A stretch of DNA of 64,000 nt from Corydoras sp. C115 (Eukaryota; Chordata; Actinopteri; Siluriformes; Callichthyidae). The notes under the pieces are model-generated. The model was not told the DNA's origin, did no database searches, and worked only from the letters and a program-made list of their open reading frames with translations. Positions 1-10,717 of this stretch are shown one piece after another. The DNA is taken from NCBI GenBank assembly GCA_019802505.1, contig JAFMOC010000231.1, positions 792,501-856,500 of the forward strand. The letters are read 5' to 3'. Each line of letters starts with the position of its first letter. Position 1 is the stretch's first letter. The position numbers and the translations under genes were made by a program.

Positions 1-146
1 CTCCCGAGTCAGCTGGATGACTCACAGCGCTGCAGAACATGTGTTCCGGATCAATGACCTGATGGAACTCATCACAAGCCCCTGGTGGCGGGAGGAGGCA
101 GGCGCATTTTCCCAAGATGCATTCCAGGTCCATTAGGGAACGAAAA

Positions 147-470
147 TCCATCCATCCATCCATTATCGTCCGCTTTATCCTCTATTGGGGGGGGGGGGTT
201 TCCCCATGCCCATCCAGGGGAGAACGTTTCGGGCGCTGGGCAGATACACCCAGGACAGGGGGGCAATCTATCACTGGGCACACACCCACCCACACAGACA
301 CAAACAAGCTCTATATGGGGCAATTTGGAGAACTCAATTGACCTTGATCCATGTTTTTGGACTGTGGGAGGAAACCGGAGAACCCAGAGGAAACTCACAT
401 GGATTCAAACCGGGAATCCCCAGCACTGAGAGGAGAACATGCCAAACCACTAAGCCACCGTGCCGACCGG
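147..470 (-). repeat. tRNA-related SINE, near full length
   Basis: Copy of the window's main SINE family, read on the minus strand. It runs from a (CCAT)n tail at the left, through the fixed 'tttggactgtgggagg' block, to the head 'ccaccgtgccg' at the right. The head shared by the family carries Pol III-like A and B boxes (tggcttagtgg and ggttcgaatcc, about 45 nt apart). Confidence 0.85.
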
Positions 471-957
471 AACGAAAATCAGAATTAAAAATACAATAAA
501 CCAACTTTTCCTCGTTTTAATGTTTGTGTATAACGCTTTTTAAATGTTCTGAAAACGTAAACGTGTATGATTCTGTAGAATCTTGTTTACGGCGGGAGTT
601 TGGTAACTTCTCCCTAACATTACTAAACGAGTTCGACTTTATTTCGTCAGCATTTATGTTTAAAACGTAGATTTTAATTCGAAACAATTAATTATTACTA
701 TTATTACTAAACTTATTCGCATCAGAGCTTCAAACGAACGAAATTAAAACAACCAGTGAGTTTAATCTTATTTTAAAAAACAACGTGACCATCTGAGTCT
801 GCGTTACGATTGTAAGATTAAAGACACGTTGTTTTTCTGAATGGAGAGAATTCAGAACGTTTAGCACGAATCCCAAAGACGCACCGCGGCTCTCAGCTTG
901 TGTTCTGTTGCCCTCTGGTGGACGGATACGGAATTACACTAAATCTCTGCACGCAAG
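471..957. other. AT-rich non-coding stretch
   Basis: No open frame with recognisable protein similarity, no splice-flanked exon and no repeat pattern. Nothing further seen. Confidence 0.5.
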
Positions 958-1295
958 TCCATCCATCATCTTCCGCTTTACCCTCTACTAGGGTGTGTGA
1001 GTGTGGGGGGGTGTTCCATGCCCATCCAGGGGAGAACGTTTCGGGCGCTGGGCAGATGCACCCAGGACAGGAGGGCAATACATCACTGTACAGCACACTC
1101 ATTCACACAAACACACTCTATATGGGGCAATTTGGAGAATTCAGTTAACCTTGATCCATGGTTTTGGAACCCGGAGGAAACCCACGCGGACACGGGGAGG
1201 ACATGCAAACTTTGCAAATCTAGATTGGGATTAGAATGGGTAATCAATAGCGCTCAGAGGTGAACATGCTAAACCACTAAGCCACAGTGCTGCCC
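958..1295 (-). repeat. tRNA-related SINE
   Basis: Same family as at 147..470: a (CCAT) tail followed by 'cttccgctttaccctctac' at the left and head 'aagccacagtgctgccc' at the right. The region around the B box is diverged. Confidence 0.8.
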
Positions 1296-1449
1296 TGCAA
1301 GTCTAGTGCAAAAAAAAAATCATAAAATGACAATTTAAAGTGACGTTTGGACCGTAGTTTATAGTGTTATTTGCCCCCCCCCCCCCCCCGATGGGCGGAG
1401 ACTTACTGTTAGCAGGACCTGAGAATTAAAGGAGAATTTTAGATTGAAT

Positions 1450-1748
1450 TAATATGAATTAATTCATTATCTTCCGTTTTATCCGGTCACGGGGGAAGGG
1501 GGGGTTCCCCTTGCCCATCCAGGGGAGAACGATTCGGCCGCTGGGCAGATACGCCCAGGACAGGGGGGGCAATCTATCACTGAACACACACTCACTCACA
1601 CTCTATATGGGGCAATCTGGAGAATTCAATTCACCTTGAATCCATGTTTTTGGACTGTGGTAGAAAGAACCCAGAGGAAACCCACGCGGACACGGGGAGA
1701 ACATGCAAACTCCAACATGGGAACCAAACCTGAGAGGAAAACACGCAC
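1450..1748 (-). repeat. tRNA-related SINE, left arm of a head-to-head pair
   Basis: The tail ('cattatcttccgttttatcc') is at the left and a shortened head at the right. It directly abuts an oppositely oriented copy at 1752, giving an imperfect inverted repeat. Confidence 0.75.
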
Positions 1749-1751
1749 CGT

Positions 1752-2018
1752 GACTTAGTGGCATGTTCTCCTCTCAGTGCTGGGGATCCAGGTTGGAATC
1801 TCTGGGTGGAGTTTGCATGTTCTCCCCGTGTCTGCGTGGGTTTTCTCCGGTTCCCTTCCACAGTCCAAAATACATGGTGAATTGAATGCTCTTAATTGCC
1901 CCATATAGAATGTGAGCGTGTGTGTGTGTGTGAGTGATGGATTGCCCCCTGTCCTGGGTGTACCCCCCCCCCCCCCGCGACCCTAATAGAGGATAAAGCA
2001 GAAGATGATGGATGGATG
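1752..2018 (+). repeat. tRNA-related SINE, right arm of a head-to-head pair
   Basis: Starts within the head ('tagtggcatgttctcc') and ends in the family tail 'ataaagcagaagatgatgg' plus (GGAT)n. Confidence 0.8.
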
Positions 2019-2033
2019 ATTTTTTTGTTATGG

Positions 2034-2292
2034 GCGCTATGGTGGCTTGGTGTTTAGCATGTTCTCCTTAGTGCTGAGCTTCCAGATTCGAATCCCCATC
2101 TGGGTGGAGTTTGCATGTTCTCCCCATGTCCGTGTGAATTCTCCGGTGGTTCTCCGGTTTCCTCCCAGTCCAAAAACATGGATTCAAGGTGAATTGCCTG
2201 CTCTAAATTGCCCCATATAGATTGTGTGTGTGAGTGTGTGTCTAGTGATAGATTGGCACCCTGTTCTCCTCTGACTGTGCATGGGGAACCCA
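2034..2292 (+). repeat. tRNA-related SINE, 3' truncated
   Basis: The head is complete ('tggcttggtgtttagcatg'; B-box-like 'gattcgaatcc'). The element stops inside the 'cctgttctcctctgac' segment, before the usual tail. Confidence 0.75.
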
Positions 2293-3249
2293 CAAAAAAC
2301 AAACAACAACAACTAACAATGAACAGCATTATGACCTTTAATGAGTTCTACAGAGGGGGCGTGGCCTTTGTAATACAGCCAATCCCGTGTGTTGATGGTA
2401 CAAACTCGTTTACTCAAACAGCCTTCTGCTCTACAGGTTAGTAAATTACTTCCTACAGGCCGAACCCGAAATTTACACACAAAGACACCAGGAGGCGACG
2501 TGGCCATCGGTGCGCCGCACGTACAAACGATAGAAAAGAGCGCAGGTGCAGAATAAATTAAGGCACTTGAGTTCGAAACTAAGAAAATCAACAGCTCCTT
2601 AAAAAAATACAGTCTTCAGAAGAGAGAACCGCACACCAACGGAACATCGCCCACGGTCCAGAGTCCTCAGCCATCGCTGAAATACAGTGTACATCACCAG
2701 ATCGTCCAAATTTAAGCCCCGCCCACTCTCACACACTCACACACACACCATGTAAGCCAGCACTAATATAGCACTCGCTCATGTCCAATAAAAAAACACA
2801 AAAAAACGCATCGTTTGTTAATTATGTAGCTTCAAGCTACAGCTTCACGCACGAGTTCCGCCGTCCCGGTCACATGTTCAATTCCAACGGAACGGTGGTT
2901 CTCAAACCGGGGGGTACACCAGATAACGGTCTTGATATGCAATATTTAATTTTTCCCATTTTATTTTCTTAAAAACTGTAATTTGGCCACTAGACGGCAG
3001 TATTGGATTGTTGTAGAAACCGGAATCCTGTTACTCTGGGCTCAGGGTTCACTTTGAAACAGCAGATTATTAACGATTTATCTTTCTGTAAACGCATTTA
3101 AACGGTGTTTTTTTTTATTATGGTGCGTCGTGAGTGTTTTATTTAAACAATAAGACACTCGAGGTTGTGTTATTATTGTGAATAAATCACGTAACGAGGT
3201 GGAGCTGTACTCCGCTGCACGTCGGTTCTAATAACACCTCCATATGTGA
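2293..3249. other. non-coding region downstream of OTUD1
   Basis: No exon-like sequence recognised. A short (CA)-rich run lies near 2727-2750. The reading frames here are short and have no family resemblance. Confidence 0.5.
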
Positions 3250-3255
3250 TTTATT
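3250..3255 (-). terminator. candidate OTUD1 poly(A) signal
   Basis: Plus-strand tttatt reads AATAAA on the minus strand, about 130 nt past the OTUD1 stop codon. It is the first canonical hexamer seen downstream. No transcript evidence is available here. Confidence 0.45.
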
Positions 3256-3387
3256 AACAATGATGCCACACCCTCTCGCAGTCCAATTCCAAATGACATT
3301 TGTTCCGTGACGAGAAACCTAGGTCGGATAATAAATTGGCGCCAATTTTGAGAACCCACCGCACCCAAGGTTCCACGTTGGGCGCCG

Positions 3388-4386
3388 TCACTGCAGCCCG
3401 TTTCGCTCGATGTACATTTTGGACAGGGTGGCCGCCATGGACTTGGCGAGCTCCTCGTCGCGTTGGCGCTGCGCCCGCGTGCGGCGGCACCACTCGTCGT
3501 ACTCGGGGTTGGGCCGCTGCTGGTCCAGGAGCACGTCGTAGTGCCCGTTGCTCAGCCAGCTCAGCCAGATGGCGGGTCTGCTCAGGTCCTCCCGCCCCAG
3601 ATGGTGCACCATGGTGGAGACGGTGGGACTCTCCAGGCTGCCCCCGGTGGTCAGGTAGATGTTGACGTTCAGCATCTGGCTCATGGCCAGCAGCTCCGGG
3701 TAGCCCGCCCACGCCCCGTCCTGGGCGGCGTTGATCAGGAACTGCCCCGCGTCGCCCTCGATGATGGGGCAGAACTCGTCCAGGTGGTCGGCGATGTGGT
3801 GCACGGTGCGCTCGCGCAGCTCCGCGTGGGCGGCCTGCGCGCCGCACGTCGCCATGGAGACGGCGCGGTACAGGCAGTTCCCGTCGGGGATCACGTGGTA
3901 GCGGTGCTTCCGGCGCTCCCGCAGGTATTTGTTCTGCTCTTCCACCTCCGCCAGGTACAGGCTCACCTGCTCGCTCGGATCTGCTCTGCGGCTGCGCGGC
4001 TCCACCATCAGTTCCCGACCCCCCTCCTCCTCCTCCTCCTTGGGCCCGTCCAAAACGTCGCATGCCCCCCCTGGCTGCGGGATACCCCCCGACAGAGGGT
4101 CCGGACAGCCGTCCGCCGGCGTCTCGGTGACGTCACGGTGCCTGATGACGCACCTCTGCACGCCACCCGGCCGCGTGATGACGAGCTCGGCTCTGGAGGT
4201 GTAGAACAGCGGCCTCATGGAGGTGGCCTCGTAGCAGGAGAAGGCGGGCATGTCGGCGGCGCCTCGTTCTCCGTCCGGTCCCGGTGCTCCCGGTGCTCGC
4301 GGCGCGCTCTCGGCGGCTCCCGACGTTGCGGCGGCGCTGAGTCTCCGCGGCGGGTAGTGCGTCAGCGCGCTGCTGTACAGCTGCAT
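3388..4386 (-). CDS. otud1: OTU-domain deubiquitinase OTUD1
   Basis: Single-exon gene for a cysteine protease of the OTU family that cleaves ubiquitin chains; the human protein is known to prefer K63-linked chains. The 332-residue product has a low-complexity N-terminal half, then an OTU domain from about residue 163. The catalytic triad is visible: Asp168 and Cys171 in 'IPDGNCLYRAVS' and His282 in 'WLSNGHYD'. A ubiquitin-interacting motif ends the protein ('DEELAKSMAATLSKMYIE', residues 310-327), as in human OTUD1. The start is taken at ATG 4386 because the first residues, MQLYSSALTHYP, match the conserved vertebrate OTUD1 N-terminus; an in-frame upstream ATG at 4467 lacks that support. The protein is about 150 residues shorter than human (481), all of it in the disordered N-terminal region. 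The lack of introns is normal for OTUD1. GC content is far above that of the flanks. Confidence 0.94.
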   Translation of the reverse strand: MQLYSSALTHYPPRRLSAAATSGAAESAPRAPGAPGPDGERGAADMPAFSCYEATSMRPLFYTSRAELVITRPGGVQRCVIRHRDVTETPADGCPDPLSGGIPQPGGACDVLDGPKEEEEEGGRELMVEPRSRRADPSEQVSLYLAEVEEQNKYLRERRKHRYHVIPDGNCLYRAVSMATCGAQAAHAELRERTVHHIADHLDEFCPIIEGDAGQFLINAAQDGAWAGYPELLAMSQMLNVNIYLTTGGSLESPTVSTMVHHLGREDLSRPAIWLSWLSNGHYDVLLDQQRPNPEYDEWCRRTRAQRQRDEELAKSMAATLSKMYIERNGLQ

Positions 4387-4690
4387 CCTGCGCCGCCGCC
4401 GCGCTTTATACGACTGCGCGCCGCGGGATGAGCGCACGGCCCCGAAATAACCCCCCCCCCCCGTCACGCGGCTCCGTCACCGCGTCGTCATGCCGTTCCC
4501 GGCCTCTCGCGTCAGTCGCCCCCTAATTTTAGAAGGCGGAACGTGGAACGCTCCGCTGCGCGACGCGTCGGTATCCGTGCGCCTGGAATCCTGCGACTCT
4601 AGGGGGCGCTGCGGTCGCTGTGACAACCGGCCAACACCTCTGCGAGTATAGAGCAGAGATCAGACTGCTGGAAATTGTGACGTCATAAAG
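4387..4690 (-). promoter_or_regulatory. GC-rich OTUD1 5' flank / promoter region
   Basis: CpG-dense sequence directly upstream of the OTUD1 start, fading near 4690. A TATAAAG on the minus strand at 4404-4410 is only about 18 nt from the ATG, too close to act as the main TATA box for this start. The promoter assignment rests on base composition and position. Confidence 0.5.
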
Positions 4691-4693
4691 GCA

Positions 4694-4697
<4 letters not shown>

Positions 4698-4727
<30 letters not shown>
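4698..4727. repeat. (TA)n microsatellite
   Basis: About 15 uninterrupted TA units. Confidence 0.95.
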
Positions 4728-4732
<5 letters not shown>

Positions 4733-4880
4733 CGTTATGAAAGGCGCTTTCTTTAAAGCGGGGGGCGATGGACGAAACAGCGCCCCCCGTGGCCACAAAA
4801 TCTAACGGCCGCATCTTATGATACAGCACCGGCGCCACCATGCTGCCCGAGTGTTTGGTGTCATGGATTATGCAGCGTGC

Positions 4881-4883
<3 letters not shown>

Positions 4884-4922
<39 letters not shown>
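4884..4922. repeat. (GT)n microsatellite
   Basis: About 19 GT units. Confidence 0.95.
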
Positions 4923-4925
<3 letters not shown>

Positions 4926-5049
4926 GCAGCGTCACGGGAACGGAATGCACGCCAAAGAGCTGAGCAGAAAAAAAAGAAAAACATTGCTGTTTCTGTTCCA
5001 GAGAGGAAACTGTTATTCTCAACAACATGCTACAGTCTCACCGAACCCA

Positions 5050-5098
<49 letters not shown>

Positions 5099-5106
5099 CA
5101 CACACC
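5050..5106. repeat. (CA)n microsatellite
   Basis: CA run interrupted once by 'caaacac'. Confidence 0.95.
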
Positions 5107-5515
5107 AATGAAATAGAATAATAATAAATACATTTTTAAAAAATAGAGAAAAGAATAAATAAATAAAAATAAAAATAAATCAATAAATATTTTATAATAC
5201 AAACAGAAATAAAAATAAAAATAATAATTATATACAATAATAATATAATAAAATAAAATAATAATACAAATGTACTAATAAAAAGAATAATAAATAAAAT
5301 AAATATTGAATACATAATTTATACTAAAAAAGTAATAATAAATATTTGCTGATAGAATATATTTATAAATAATAATAAAAATGATAATAATAAATATTAA
5401 ATAAATAATAATAACAATACATATTACAAAATAAATACAATCAATATTAATGATAATAATGATAATAATAAATATTAAATAAATAAACATTTATACACAT
5501 AAATAATAATGTTAA
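5107..5515. repeat. AT-only low-complexity tract
   Basis: About 400 bp made almost entirely of aataaa/aataat words with very few G or C bases. It joins the preceding CA run. The Ile/Tyr-rich minus-strand frame here is a composition artefact. Confidence 0.9.
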
Positions 5516-6013
5516 AGATCGAATAACAGAGACACCTCAATGCCTTATTAAAGACCAAGAGCTCATGGACGACATCACCATATATTTAGATTGAGTGATG
5601 TCACGCCATTGAGTGATGTCACACACACTCTGCTTCATGACAGTGTTTTCAGTATTGTTATTATTATTATTATTATGAGTAAAGTGGAAGACACGAGTAT
5701 GTGCTGTGACATCACTCGATCCAAATACAGCATGTGATGAGTGTGAGTAATCTTTAAATCATGCAGAGGAAATCTTACACACACACACTACTCTGTAAAG
5801 TTCATCACAACATAAAAGGCAGACGAGAAAGCCCTGAATGCTGCTAATACTCACGGTTACTCATTACTGTTAGCACTGTAACGATCCCGACTCTAAACTC
5901 ATCCAATAATAATCATAAACAGTTGTGAAGGCTTCTGTAGGTTCTGTCATGAACTCATCAGACTCAGAATGTGTATTACACAGAGTTTAATAAAACTGCG
6001 CAGCACTCAGTTC
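5516..6013. other. non-coding stretch
   Basis: Contains a short direct repeat of 'ttgagtgatgtcac' near 5593-5622 and a (TTA)n run near 5657-5675. No gene was recognised. Confidence 0.5.
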
Positions 6014-6249
6014 ATCCATCCATCCATTATCTTCTGCTTTATCCTCTATTAGGGTTGCGGGGGGGGAGGGGGGTTCCCCATGCCCATCCAGGGGAGAATG
6101 TTTTGGGCGCTGGGCAGATAGACCCAGGACAGGGGGGCAATCTATCACTGAACACACTCACTCACTCACACACTCTTTATGGGGCAATTTGGAGAACTCA
6201 ATTGACCTTGATCCATGTTTTTGGACTGTGAGAGGAAACCGGAGAACCC
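6014..6249 (-). repeat. tRNA-related SINE, head missing
   Basis: Tail and body are present. The element stops at 'ggaaaccggagaaccc', where the (CCAT) tail of the next copy begins. Confidence 0.8.
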
Positions 6250-6566
6250 ATCCATCCATCATCTTCTGCTTTATCGTCTACTAGGGTCGGGGGGGGGGGA
6301 GAATGCGTGCTGGGCAGATACACCTAGGACAGGGGGACAATCTATCGCTGGGCACACACTCACTCACACACACACAGACACACACACTCTATATGGGGCA
6401 ATTTGGAGAACTCAATTGACTTGATCCATGTTTTTGGACTGTGGGAGGAAACCGGAGAACCCGGAGGAAACCCACACGGACATGGAGAGGACATGGAAAC
6501 TCCACCCAAATTGGGATTCGAACCGGGAAACCCTAGCGCTAAGAGGAGAACATGCTAAACCACTGA
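6250..6566 (-). repeat. tRNA-related SINE
   Basis: Same orientation as, and fused to, the preceding copy. It has an internal deletion of the 'ccatgcccatccagg' segment and ends at 'ctaaaccactgagg'. Confidence 0.8.
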
Positions 6567-6636
6567 GGTTTTTGAGGTGTGACCGGCTTCCTGGAGATCT
6601 TCATCCATGGCTCTGCTGATGAATACTGGATGGAAC

Positions 6637-6968
6637 CTGAATATTAATTGGACTGGCGGTCCTGCAGGATTCCCCCTAATGGACTCACATATAGTTTTCC
6701 AGTTGTTAGAGTTTTTCCATTTGTTAAATATCTCTACATGGCTGTCCTACACTGTTGTTGCTGCCCGGCCACTCAAGGAGGATGAGTCCCCCACTGAGTT
6801 TCGGTCCTCCCAAGGTTTCTTCCTTAAATAACAACATAACAGGGAGTTTTGTCTCGCTGCTGTCGCTACGGCTTGCTATTTGGGGGTTTAAAGGCTTTTC
6901 ATTCTGTAAAGCTGCTCTGTGACGATGTACTGATGTAAAAAGCGCGACATAAATAAATTACTTGAATA
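6637..6968 (+). repeat. second interspersed element family (copy 1)
   Basis: About 330 bp, closely matching 21018..21345 in the DLGAP1 intron. Both share 'ggactggcggtcctgcagga', 'tcctcccaaggtttcttcct', 'gtaaagctgctctgtgacga' and a 3' end 'gtaaaaagcgc.acataaat'. That kind of 3' end is common in high-copy fish retroposons (known from fish genomes generally); the exact family name is not assigned here. Confidence 0.8.
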
Positions 6969-7406
6969 ACTTAGTTCAGAATCAGTTATCAGTAATCAGT
7001 AATCAGTTCAGAAGAACAATATTTAAACTTACGAAGACAGGTTCCAGTTTAGAATGAATCTGTTATTTTAGAAACGCGATGAACCTCACCAGAACCGGAG
7101 CCCACTGCCGTGGAACGGTCAGCAGAGTCCAGAGGACAGGGTACTAGCTGGAGGCACCTCTGTGATGGAGGAGAACCTGCTGAAAGATCTCCAGAGTTCC
7201 TCACTGAGATGTTCAGAATGAATGAGAACAAACTGAATCCAGAACAAACACACAAAGCCATCCCTCAGGCCTGTCTGATTCTCCCTCTCAAAAATCAACC
7301 TCTTCCTCTGTGGTGGCCGACACCGCTCCCCACTGCCCCTAGTGGCTGCTACTGGGATTTCCATTAATGGATTGACAGTAATGACAGTACTAATACTAAC
7401 ATCTAA
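6969..7406. other. non-coding stretch
   Basis: No recognisable exon. Contains a small direct repeat of 'cagtaatcagt' near 6990. Confidence 0.4.
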
Positions 7407-7768
7407 AATCCATCCGTCCATTATCTTCTGCTTTATCCTCTACTAAGGTTGTGTGTGTGGGGGGGGTCCCTATGCCCATCCAGGGGAGAACGTTTTGGGC
7501 GCTGGGCAGATACACCTAGGACAGGGCAATCTACAGGCAATCTATCACTGGAAACACACTCAATCATACACACACACACACTCTCTATATGGGGCAATTT
7601 GGAGAATTCAATTGACTTGATCCATGTTTTTGGACTGTGGGAGGAAACCGGAGAACCCGGAGGAAACCCACACGGACACGGGGAGGACATGGAAACTCCA
7701 CCCAGATTGGGATTCAAACCGGGAAGCCCTAGCGCTGAGAGGAGAACATGCCAACCACTAAGCCACTG
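7407..7768 (-). repeat. tRNA-related SINE with target-site duplication
   Basis: Full-length copy flanked by the 8-bp direct repeat 'acatctaa' (7399-7406 and 7769-7776). This is consistent with insertion by retrotransposition. Confidence 0.85.
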
Positions 7769-7776
7769 ACATCTAA

Positions 7777-8790
7777 CGTCATTAGTACTAATACTCACTG
7801 TCACTACTACGAATAATTATAATAATACTATATTAAATACTACTATTTAGCTATGACGGTTGACGTTTAGTTGTGACGTTTGACTCTTAGTATTGCTACT
7901 GTTACTATTGACACTACAACCATTACTAATTATAAAAATGCTACCAATACTACATCTATCCCAGTACTGCAGTTTTTTTTATTGATGCTGCTACATATTT
8001 GTCACGATCGTATTAAAGGTTATAAACAAACTGTTGCCAAATCAACACAAAACATGACTTTAAACGCGGGAATACTTTGTAAAGGTGTAGAATCTCTTTA
8101 AGACAATAATCAAATCAGCAGCTTTTTTTAACGCACAATTAGCGACAACGCCCACAAAATAGGAACATAGTCTTTATTTAAAGCGTCTGATCTTAGCGAT
8201 AAGCTCTCCCTTCTGTAATGATCGGATTGTGAACTTTTATTTTTCAGCCATCGCATTTAAAGCAACAGCAGAAAACAAGGACGCTTCAACATCCTGTCGC
8301 TAGAGGGCGCAAAGAGACCAAACCGTCGACGTTCTCGACCCGGATTGACTCGGTTCAAAGAGTCGATTCCGCACCAACAACATGTTTATCACACGTGCAA
8401 GAGAAGCATAAAGACGACATTACAGCAAGAATACAAGTAATAGAACATGACGTCATTCATGTCTAACCAATCAGCTGTCTGTAAATGAAAGTGTATTTAT
8501 GTTGTATGTAGTATAAAGTGATGAAATCACAGGTGATTGGTTGGTTCTCAGTGTGTTCTGGGGGTGTACTCACCTCCACATGGCGTTTACCCCCCCCCCC
8601 TGTCCCCGCCCCCCGTCCGTGTTCCGGTCAGCAGATTAAGGCCGAGGACGGAGGACGGGTGACGTGGTTCTGGCGCGAAGCAGCCGCCGGTCTGACCTAC
8701 ATTCCCCGGCTTTACTGCAGGGTTCCAAACACTCAGCTGAAGCGGGAGCACCAAACCACGAGTCCACGAAAGACCTGTTACAGCAACCTT
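7777..8790. other. non-coding stretch before the minisatellite
   Basis: AT-rich to about 8500, then mixed composition. The open frames between 8518 and 8790 continue into the repeat array and resemble no protein family. Confidence 0.5.
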
Positions 8791-9612
8791 CAGACGTCCC
8801 ACAGACATCCCACAGACACTCCACAGACCTCCCACAGATGTCCCACAGACATACCACAGACACTCCACAGACCTCCCACAGATGTCCCACAGACATCCCA
8901 CAGACGTACCACAGACACTCCACAGATGTTCCACAGACGTCCCACAGACATCCCACAGACACTCCACAGACATCCCACAGACGTACCACAGACGTTCCAC
9001 AAACGTCCCACAGACACTCCACAGACATCCCACAGACATCCCACAGACGTTCCACAGACGTTCCACAGACTCTCCACATACACTCCACAGACGCTCCACA
9101 AATGTTTCACAGACACTCCACAGACATTCCACTGACGTTCCACAGACACTCCACAGATGTTCTACAGACACTCCACAGACGCTCCAGAGATGTTCACAGA
9201 CGTTCCACAGACTCTCCACAGACATTACACAGACGGTCCACAGACGCTCCAGAGACGTTCACAGATGTTCCACAGACATTCACAGACACTCCACAGATGT
9301 TCACAGACGCTCCACAGACGTTCACAGACACTCCACAGACATTCCACAGACGTTCCACAGACACTCCACAGATGTTCCACAAATGTTCCACAGACGTTCA
9401 CAGATGTTCCACAGACGCTCCACATACATTCACAGATGTTCCACAGACGCTCCACAGATGTTCACAGACGTTCCGCAGACGCTCCACAGATGTTCACAGA
9501 CGTTCCACAGACGCTCCACAGATGTTCACGGACATTCCACAGACGTTCCACAGATGCTCCACAGACGCTCCACATATGTTCCATAGATGTTCCACAGATG
9601 CTCCACAGATGT
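8791..9612. repeat. 11-bp minisatellite
   Basis: About 75 tandem units of the pattern 'ccacagacnty', with unit length drifting between 10 and 12. Eleven is not a multiple of three and the unit lacks stops on most phases, so the array is open in several frames on both strands. It generates spurious Thr/Pro/His/Arg- or Cys/Trp/Val-rich frames. Confidence 0.95.
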
Positions 9613-9679
9613 TCTGTCTAAACACTTTGCTCCCACTGGCTCTGTATTTGAGGCGGGGAACCCAAATGATTCTGACCTG

Positions 9680-10122
9680 TGTTAGTGTGTGTGTGTTTTT
9701 TAGTGTGTGTACTTACTTTTTTTGTCCCACAATGGGGAAATGCACAATGAAAAATGTGTGTGTGTGTGTGCTTATATGTTAGTGTGTATTTGTGTGTGTG
9801 TGTGTGCTTATATGTTAGTGTGTGTGCACCTATGTGTTAGGGTGTGTGCTTATATGTTAGTGTGTGTATTTGTGTGTGTGTGTGTGTTTATATGTTTAAG
9901 GATGTACAGTTTGTGTATATTCTTATTTGTTTATTAAAGTGTGAGCACTTACACTGTGTAAATGTAAAAAGTGTGTGGGTGTGTACTTATAAGTGAATGT
10001 GAGTGTAATTCAATTGCAGTGTGTGTGTGTGTGTGTGTGTACTTATATGTTAATGTATGTAAGACGTGTTTCAGTGTGTGTGTGTGTGTGTACTTATATG
10101 TTAATGTATGTAAGACGTGTTT

Positions 10123-10170
<48 letters not shown>

Positions 10171-10171
10171 T
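9680..10171. repeat. GT-rich compound microsatellite
   Basis: Repeated (GT)n runs separated by 'acttatatgttaatgtatg'-like spacers. The last perfect run is at about 10124-10171. Confidence 0.9.
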
Positions 10172-10378
10172 CACTGATGGCTCTCAGACCTTCAACCTCA
10201 GTCACAGTCACTCCACCGTGAGATCAAAGAACTCCAGATGACCGACGAACCGACTCAGTGGCAGTGAGTCGTCGGCTCGTGTTCGGTCTTCGTCAGCGCC
10301 GATGTCAGCTCGGTGGGCGGGCCTTAAGGGTTGAGTCACGCAGCTGTCAAAGATAGCTGTCACCCAGCTTCATGATCA

Positions 10379-10404
10379 AACACACACACACACACACACA
10401 CACG

Positions 10405-10440
<36 letters not shown>
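10379..10440. repeat. (CA)n(CT)n(CA)n microsatellite
   Basis: CA run, CT run, CA run immediately upstream of the TGIF1 first exon. Confidence 0.9.
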
Positions 10441-10441
<1 letters not shown>

Positions 10442-10640
10442 TGGATGAGCGCGCGCAGGACGGAGCGCCTGGCTCAGGTAGACCGCGATGCGTCGGCCGG
10501 TTCGAACCTGAACGCGCGCGGCTGAACGCCACCGGACCGACCGACCGACCACGCGCACTGTGGGAGCCCACGCGGGACTTTTCCACGGACATGAAAGCGA
10601 AAAGAGGTAAGGCTGCGCGCGCGCGGCGCCACCGAGTTCT
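10441..10640 (+). promoter_or_regulatory. CpG-rich TGIF1 promoter / 5' exon region
   Basis: Dense CpG sequence with GCGC runs and a (GACC)4 cluster, enclosing the TGIF1 start codon and first donor. It probably holds the transcription start and 5' UTR. No TATA box is seen. The call rests on composition and position only. Confidence 0.55.
10591..10606 (+). CDS. tgif1: TGIF1 coding exon 1
   Basis: Encodes MKAKR plus the first base of Gly6. The donor is G|GTAAGG. It is too short for ORF scanning and was found by matching the conserved TGIF1 N-terminus and the phase-1 acceptor at 13241. Confidence 0.88.
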
Positions 10641-10676
10641 CGTGGACGTTTTGATTCGATTTGATTTGATAGTGTG

Positions 10677-10717
<41 letters not shown>

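Noticed and set aside
3254..4063. 269-codon minus-strand frame in another phase of OTUD1
   Set aside because: Arg/Gly/Pro-rich shifted frame caused by high GC content; no domain similarity.
4404..4410. TATA box for OTUD1
   Set aside because: TATAAAG is only about 18 nt from the start codon, so a start site set by it would fall at or past the ATG.
3463..4431. 322-codon plus-strand open frame over OTUD1
   Set aside because: It is the antisense shadow of the GC-rich OTUD1 reading frame; the minus strand carries a complete, conserved OTU domain.
5275..5490. Ile/Tyr-rich 71-codon membrane-like frame
   Set aside because: It lies entirely in an AT-only low-complexity tract.
8791..9612. CRISPR-like regular repeats
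   Set aside because: The units are contiguous with no unique spacers, in a vertebrate genome; this is a minisatellite. The same holds for 24353..25096.
8664..9782. 372-codon Thr/His/Ser-rich frame and its Cys/Trp-rich antisense partners
   Set aside because: All are translations of the 11-bp minisatellite, open in several phases, without exon features.
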